Shown: one piece after another, positions 59,715 through 64,000 of the stretch | How positions within the stretch are numbered: position 1 is the stretch's first letter | How the letters are laid out: every line of letters starts with the position of its first letter | Position numbers and translations under genes: made by a program | The notes under the pieces: generated by a model | Told to the model about the DNA's origin: nothing | What the model saw: only the letters and a program-made list of their open reading frames with translations | The model's database searches: none | Source: Streptomyces sp. NBC_01549 | GTDB lineage: Bacteria > Actinomycetota > Actinomycetes > Streptomycetales > Streptomycetaceae | Assembly: GCF_026339955.1 (NCBI RefSeq) | Contig: NZ_JAPEPW010000001.1 | Span: 3,932,501 to 3,996,500 of the forward strand | Length of the DNA stretch: 64,000 bases | Reading direction: 5' to 3'

Positions 59715-61010
59715 TTACCCGCAGGCGTCCTCGGCCGCCGTGTTCCCCCGGAAAGTCGGCGCGGGTGGGGGAGTGGCGAGCCGCTTTCCCCTCGACTTCC
59801 CGTTGTCGTCCGACTCCTCTTCGTAGTCGAATGCCGGGTCGTACGTACCTTCGTGACCACCCTCGTACGAGTTCTTGCGTTTCGCGGGGGAATCCGTCGG
59901 ATGGTCCGTCGGAAGGCTCGTCGGAAGGGCGCTCGGCGGGTCCGTCGGAAGGTCCTTGGAGACCGTCACCGGGCCGTCCGCGCGCAGCAGGGCGAAGAGT
60001 TTGTCGGCCGCGGGTTTCACGAGCTGGTCGCGATTGGCGTTGTAGGCGTACGACGTCCTGGGCACCGTCAGGAATTGGACGCGTTCCGTAGGGATATCGC
60101 GCATCCCGCGGACCAGGTCGTACAGCCCGCGCAGGCTCGCCAGATCCGGGTCCGTGGTGAGCGACGAAGTGGCCGCGTCGAGTACGGGATAGAGCCGTGC
60201 CGGATTGAGCAGGACGTCGTTGCTCTGCACCTTGTTGACGAGCGCGCCGAGGAACCGCTGCTGGCGTTCCATCCGGTCGGTGTCGCTGCCGTCGCCGATG
60301 CTCTTGCGGGCGCGGACGTAGCCGAGGGCCTGTTCGCCGTCGAGCACGACCTTGCCGGCGGGCAGCTTCAGCTTGGCAGCCTTGTCGTTGATGGCCTCCT
60401 TCAGGCACACCTCCACGCCGTCCACGGCGTCGACCATGTCCTTGAACCCATGGAAGTCGACGACCACGTGATGGTCGACCCGGATGTTCGTGAGTTTCTC
60501 GACGGTCCGGATCGTGCACGCCGAACCACCCACCTCGAAGGCGGAGTTGAACATCGCGAACATCGGCTGGGTGCGGCTGCCGTCCGGACGCCGGCAGCTC
60601 GGCACGTCCACCATCAGGTCGCGGGGCAGGGAGACGGCGGTGGCGCTGCGCCGGTTCGCGGACAGGTGCAGCAGGATCGTGGTGTCGGAGCGCTCGGTCC
60701 CGGAGTCGCGGCCGTACTTCTTGTTCCCGTCGCCCGACCGCGAGTCCGATCCGATCAGCAGGATGTTCTGCGCGTCGCGCACCAGCGCGGTGGGCCGCTC
60801 CTTCTCGTAACGGGCGAGCTCGGCGGCGGCGGCCTCGTCCGACGTGATGTTCCGGCTCAGCTTCTCGTACGCGGCCCAGCCGACACCGACGGCACCGAGG
60901 ACCGCGAAGGCGACACCGAGCGCCGAGTACCGCACCCAGCGTCGTCGTCGCCGTGTGAGCCCGGCACCGGTGGGCGAAGCCCCCGCTCCCGGCCCTGCGC
61001 TGTCGGTCAC
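59715..61010 (-). CDS. LCP-family phosphotransferase 5
   Basis: A 431-residue protein. A short basic N-terminus precedes the membrane helix (YSALGVAFAVLGAVGVGWAAY). The LCP domain has LLIGSDSRSG, AVSLPRDLMV, VDHHVVVDFHGF and GYVRARKSIG. Instead of LytR_C it ends in a Pro/Thr/Asp-rich tail of about 70 residues finishing AEDACG. The GTG at 61010 has GAGGGG at a workable distance; the GTG at 61022 is too close to it. Confidence 0.9.
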   Translation of the reverse strand: MTDSAGPGAGASPTGAGLTRRRRRWVRYSALGVAFAVLGAVGVGWAAYEKLSRNITSDEAAAAELARYEKERPTALVRDAQNILLIGSDSRSGDGNKKYGRDSGTERSDTTILLHLSANRRSATAVSLPRDLMVDVPSCRRPDGSRTQPMFAMFNSAFEVGGSACTIRTVEKLTNIRVDHHVVVDFHGFKDMVDAVDGVEVCLKEAINDKAAKLKLPAGKVVLDGEQALGYVRARKSIGDGSDTDRMERQQRFLGALVNKVQSNDVLLNPARLYPVLDAATSSLTTDPDLASLRGLYDLVRGMRDIPTERVQFLTVPRTSYAYNANRDQLVKPAADKLFALLRADGPVTVSKDLPTDPPSALPTSLPTDHPTDSPAKRKNSYEGGHEGTYDPAFDYEEESDDNGKSRGKRLATPPPAPTFRGNTAAEDACG

Positions 61011-61152
61011 GTCGGAGTCCACCCCTCATGGCGTGCGAGCGTGCGGTGCTCTTACGACCATGGCTCGGAGGGTCGGCGAGGGCGGCAGATAAGGGGCCGA
61101 ACGGGTGACGGGCCCCGTCCGGGGCGCGGGGTGCAGGGTTCTGACAGGTGCG

Positions 61153-61198
61153 CCGGAAGCCGTGAACACTAAACCGCTTTAGTGCTCGCGGCTTCCGG
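61153..61198. terminator. Long hairpin terminator (21-bp arms)
   Basis: CCGGAAGCCGTGAACACTAAA pairs with TTTAGTGCTCGCGGCTTCCGG at 19 of 21 positions, loop CCGC. It lies downstream of the TIGR03089 gene (minus strand). Confidence 0.75.
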
Positions 61199-61264
61199 GG
61201 GCTCCACAGCGGGACGGCGGGCGCGACCGGCCCCAGGGCCCCGCCCCCGACAGGCGGCCGGCGG

Positions 61265-62020
61265 CTACCGAACCGTCGAGGTCACCCGCTCACTCTCGAT
61301 CCGCTTGGCCAGCGCGTCCTCGCCCAGTTGCTCCAGATGACGGCAGAGCACCACGGACCCTCCGGAGGCGAGCGGCGCGTACAAGCCCGCACTCAGCCCC
61401 TCCCAGGTGTCGTACGGCAGCGCGGACAGGATCCGCGCCCCGGGCCCCGTCAGATCCAGCGAGGCCGCCTCCGCCCGGGCCCGCTCGACGACCTCGGCCC
61501 CCGTGTGCTCGGCCCCGGCGACGATCAGCGCGGCCTCCTCCGGGTCCACCGGCGCGTATGGCTGGAAGCGGTCGCCCTGGCTCGGCACCTCGACGGCATA
61601 GTCGGCGTACCCGGCGGGCGGCGTCGGGAAGCGGCGCCCCAGCGGCGCGAGCGAGAGGGCGACACGCTCGCCGGAACAGGCGAGCCCGGCCTCGAGCGCG
61701 TCGGGCCCCGCGACGACGATGTCGGCGGCACCGGGCTCGCCCCGGACATCCGCGACGACCCCCACCGAGGAACACGCGAGCAGCCACACCGCTGTCTGCC
61801 AGTGCGCGGGCAGCAGCAGCGCCACCCGGTCGCCGGGCTCGGCGGACAACTCGCCCTGGAGGAGATTGGCGGTCTTGGCCACCCAATTGGCGAAGGTGGC
61901 GACGGACAATTCGACACGTTCACCCGTGGCGTCGTCGTAGAAGGTCACCAGGGGGCGCGCGGGGTCCGCGGCGAGCGCGGATCGCAGCAGGTCGGCAGGG
62001 GTGCGGTCGGTGGCGTTCAC
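61265..62020 (-). CDS. TIGR03089-family protein (AMP-ligase-like)
   Basis: A 251-residue actinobacterial protein resembling the N-terminal part of acyl-CoA synthetases/AMP-dependent ligases (PLVTFYDDATGERVELS, GDRVALLLPAHWQTAVWLLACSSVGVV) but lacking the C-terminal AMP-binding and hinge motifs. Often named TIGR03089; function unknown. GTG start at 62020. Divergent from the PGRP gene. Confidence 0.85.
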   Translation of the reverse strand: MNATDRTPADLLRSALAADPARPLVTFYDDATGERVELSVATFANWVAKTANLLQGELSAEPGDRVALLLPAHWQTAVWLLACSSVGVVADVRGEPGAADIVVAGPDALEAGLACSGERVALSLAPLGRRFPTPPAGYADYAVEVPSQGDRFQPYAPVDPEEAALIVAGAEHTGAEVVERARAEAASLDLTGPGARILSALPYDTWEGLSAGLYAPLASGGSVVLCRHLEQLGEDALAKRIESERVTSTVR

Positions 62021-62125
62021 GCGCGCAAGCGTACGCGGGGGCATCCGGCGGGACGCGACACCCGCGCCACCGGTTCGGCCGAGTGTGGCCCGACGGTCCG
62101 TCAAATCCGCAATAGACAGATATGT

Positions 62126-63484
62126 ATGACTATGTTCACGATCGGGGGCATGCGTGGATTCCTTGCTTCCTCGGTCGGCGCCACCTGCGCGGCCGCCCTC
62201 ACCCTTCCGCTGGCCCTGTCCGCCCCGGCACAGGCCCGACCCCAGGCGGCGAGGACCGACCCCGCCGTACCGGGCAGCACCCAGTCCCTCCCTCTGGTCC
62301 CGCTCTCCGGCGACCGCTCGCTCGGTCCCGCCGCGCCCGAACAGGGCCTCGGCAGACGGAGCGTACGGTCGTTCTCGCTGGTCGGCGTCGTCTGGGACGA
62401 CCCCGACGCCGAACTGCGCGGTCGCGTCCAGGTACGTACCCGCGCCACCGGAGCCAGCCGATGGTCCGGCTGGCAGGACATCGAGACCCACAACCGCGAG
62501 CACGCGGCCGACCCGGACACCGCCGAGGGCGGCTCGGGCCGGGTACGCGGCTCCACCGCGCCGCTGTGGGTGGGCGACTCGGACGGGGTCGAGGTCCGCG
62601 TCCAGGCGCAGGTGGACGAAAGAGCCACGGCAGCCGTCGAGTCGCCGCTTCCCAGGGGCATGCACCTCGAACTCGTCGACCCCGGCGCGGGGCCCGCACC
62701 CCGGGGCGCACTGACGGGCGACGGGCTCGCGGGCGCGGAGAGCGCCGAGACCTACGCCACCTACGCCACCAACGCCGATCTCGCCCCGTTCGGCGCGACG
62801 GAGCTCCCGGCGCTGTCCAGGGCCGAGACCGAGCGCGAGGTCCCGGCCGCCCGCCAGGGCGCCCCGAACGTCAAGCCCTACATCGGCGAACGCCCACACA
62901 TCGTCACCCGGCGCGGCTGGGGGGCGGACGAGAACCTGCGCGAGGGCGGTTTCGTGTACACCAAAAAGGTGAATGCCGCCTTCGTGCACCACACGGCCTC
63001 GGGCAACAACTACCGCTGCTCCCAAGCCCCTTCGGTCATCCGCAGTATCTACCGCTACCACGTAGTGAGCAGCGGCTGGCGCGACATCGGCTACAACTTC
63101 CTCGTCGACAAGTGCGGAAACATCTACGAAGGCCGTGCCGGGGGCGTGGCGAAGCCCGTCATGGGCGCCCACACCCTCGGTTTCAACAGCGACACCATGG
63201 GGATCGCGGTCCTCGGCAGCTTCCACAACACCAAGCCGTCCGCCGCCGCGGTGACCGCCATCGCGCGGCTCACGGCATGGAAGCTCGGTCTCTACGGAGC
63301 CGATCCTCGCGGCAAGACATACCTGAAGTCCGGCGGTGGCAATCTCTACCGAAAAGGTAAGAACGTACGACTGAATGTGATCTCCGGCCATCGGGACGGG
63401 TTCGCCACGGAGTGCCCGGGCAGGCTCCTGTACGGCAAACTCGGCTCGGCCAGAACGGCCGCGGCCCGCTACCAAGGCCGGTGA
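62126..63484 (+). CDS. Secreted peptidoglycan recognition protein/amidase
   Basis: A 452-residue exported protein. A signal peptide (GATCAAALTLPLALSAPAQA) precedes a region of about 200 residues with a beta-rich domain (SFSLVGVVWDDPDAELRGRVQVRTR), then a C-terminal PGRP/amidase_2 domain (about 280-450). The domain has AAFVHHTASGN, YNFLVDKCGNIYEGRAGG, VISGHRDG and TECPG, the expected zinc His/His/Cys set. It should cleave or bind peptidoglycan stem peptides. Starts at 62126, 62132 and 62150 are all possible; none has a clear ribosome-binding site. Confidence 0.88.
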   Translation: MTMFTIGGMRGFLASSVGATCAAALTLPLALSAPAQARPQAARTDPAVPGSTQSLPLVPLSGDRSLGPAAPEQGLGRRSVRSFSLVGVVWDDPDAELRGRVQVRTRATGASRWSGWQDIETHNREHAADPDTAEGGSGRVRGSTAPLWVGDSDGVEVRVQAQVDERATAAVESPLPRGMHLELVDPGAGPAPRGALTGDGLAGAESAETYATYATNADLAPFGATELPALSRAETEREVPAARQGAPNVKPYIGERPHIVTRRGWGADENLREGGFVYTKKVNAAFVHHTASGNNYRCSQAPSVIRSIYRYHVVSSGWRDIGYNFLVDKCGNIYEGRAGGVAKPVMGAHTLGFNSDTMGIAVLGSFHNTKPSAAAVTAIARLTAWKLGLYGADPRGKTYLKSGGGNLYRKGKNVRLNVISGHRDGFATECPGRLLYGKLGSARTAAARYQGR

Positions 63485-63552
63485 GGTCTGCGCGGAGCCA
63501 TCGAGGACACCCCACTGCCGTCGAAGGCCTCTTACTACGGACTGCATAAACT

Positions 63553-63580
63553 GACCGGCCGAATCACCCTTCGGCCGGTC
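63553..63580. terminator. Perfect 11-bp hairpin terminator
   Basis: GACCGGCCGAA / TTCGGCCGGTC with a 6-nt loop, after the PGRP gene and 24 nt before the next start. Confidence 0.7.
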
Positions 63581-63603
63581 CCGGCAGGAAGCAGAGACGA
63601 CAG

Positions 63604-64000
63604 GTGACAGAAGCGATCCTCCTGGTCGGCGGCAAAGGCACCCGACTGCGCCCGCTCACGGTGAACACCCCCAAGCCGATGGTTCCGGCGGCCGGGGTTC
63701 CGTTCCTCACGCACCAGCTGGCGCGAGCGAGAGCGGCGGGCGTCGAGCACATCGTCCTGGCGACCTCCTACCTGGCCGAGGTGTTCGAGCCGTACTTCGG
63801 CGACGGTTCCGCGCTGGGCCTCCACATCGAGTACGTCACCGAGGAGGAGCCCCTCGGCACGGGCGGCGCGATCCGCAACGTGGCGGCGCGTCTCCACTCC
63901 GGCCCCGACGAGCCGGTCCTGATCTTCAACGGCGACATCCTGACGGGCCTGGACATCCGGGCCCTGGTGGCGACCCACGAGACGACCGGCGCGGACGTCT
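63604..64000 (+). CDS. Sugar-nucleotide pyrophosphorylase (mannose-1-P guanylyltransferase-like), partial
   Basis: The first 132 residues of a nucleotidyltransferase, cut by the window end. The nucleotide-binding signature is LVGGKGTRLRPLT, then TPKPMVPAAGVPFL, EEPLGTGGAIRNV and the metal Asp in IFNGDILTG. GTG start with AGGAAGCAG upstream. It transfers NMP to a sugar 1-phosphate; GDP-mannose is likely by family, but glucose-1-phosphate enzymes share these motifs. Supplies the envelope polysaccharide machinery. Confidence 0.88.
   Translation, partial: MTEAILLVGGKGTRLRPLTVNTPKPMVPAAGVPFLTHQLARARAAGVEHIVLATSYLAEVFEPYFGDGSALGLHIEYVTEEEPLGTGGAIRNVAARLHSGPDEPVLIFNGDILTGLDIRALVATHETTGADV

Overview
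This is a stretch of chromosome from a Streptomyces-type actinomycete. The GC content is about 70% and coding frames have GC-rich third positions. GTG starts, ATGA/GTGA overlaps and very long antisense shadow frames are common. The gene content (hut genes, a SigI-like sigma module, purK/purE, sortase-type LPxTG/LAxTG surface proteins, many LytR-CpsA-Psr proteins, roadblock proteins) and gene order resemble the S. coelicolor core region around hutU, sigI and purE; that synteny is recalled, not computed. I see about 54 protein-coding loci, two of them broken, and no tRNA, rRNA or CRISPR array.

Layout. 1-10.5 kb: small conserved proteins, a beta-oxidation thiolase, an SGNH hydrolase divergent from cystathionine beta-synthase, a Tat-type carbonic anhydrase, and an amidohydrolase-cysteine dioxygenase pair facing a LacI regulator across a double operator. 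10.8-14.1 kb: a four-gene OpuC/ProX-type compatible-solute ABC importer. 14.2-16.9 kb: a histidine/phenylalanine ammonia-lyase family protein lacking the usual MIO Ala-Ser-Gly, translationally coupled to an RpiR/SIS regulator. 16.9-19.6 kb: an IS200/IS605 right-end remnant, then three roadblock/LC7 proteins and a DUF4388/PATAN-like protein. 20.3-27.7 kb: a PLP decarboxylase divergent from the histidine-utilisation operon hutU-(M20 hydrolase)-hutF-hutI; hutI carries a hairpin insertion in frame. 27.7-31.8 kb: a sigma-like/zinc-finger/lectin membrane protein, a SigI-like sigma factor and its STAS antagonist and HATPase anti-sigma genes. 31.9-36.2 kb: an overlapping four-gene operon for secreted or wall-anchored proteins with sortase signals. 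36.3-40.6 kb: a POT peptide transporter and an OmpR-type two-component system. 40.6-45.7 kb: GtrA, purK, a TnpB element with one in-frame amber codon, purE and an M19 dipeptidase. 45.8-51.6 kb: VOC protein, frameshifted CGNR regulator, UDP-glucose dehydrogenase, acyl-CoA dehydrogenase, SMI1/KNR4, HAD hydrolase and thioesterase. 51.7-64 kb: a cell-envelope block with five LCP phosphotransferases, a family 2 glycosyltransferase, a TIGR03089 protein, a secreted PGRP/amidase and the start of a sugar-nucleotide pyrophosphorylase.

How the genes fit together. The hut operon should take urocanate through imidazolonepropionate and formiminoglutamate to formylglutamate, with the M20 hydrolase as the best local candidate for the last step. 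UDP-glucose dehydrogenase, the glycosyltransferase and the nucleotidyltransferase can make and use activated sugars, while the LCP proteins attach glycopolymers to peptidoglycan. Small tandem repeats and strong perfect hairpins are common between genes and are listed separately.
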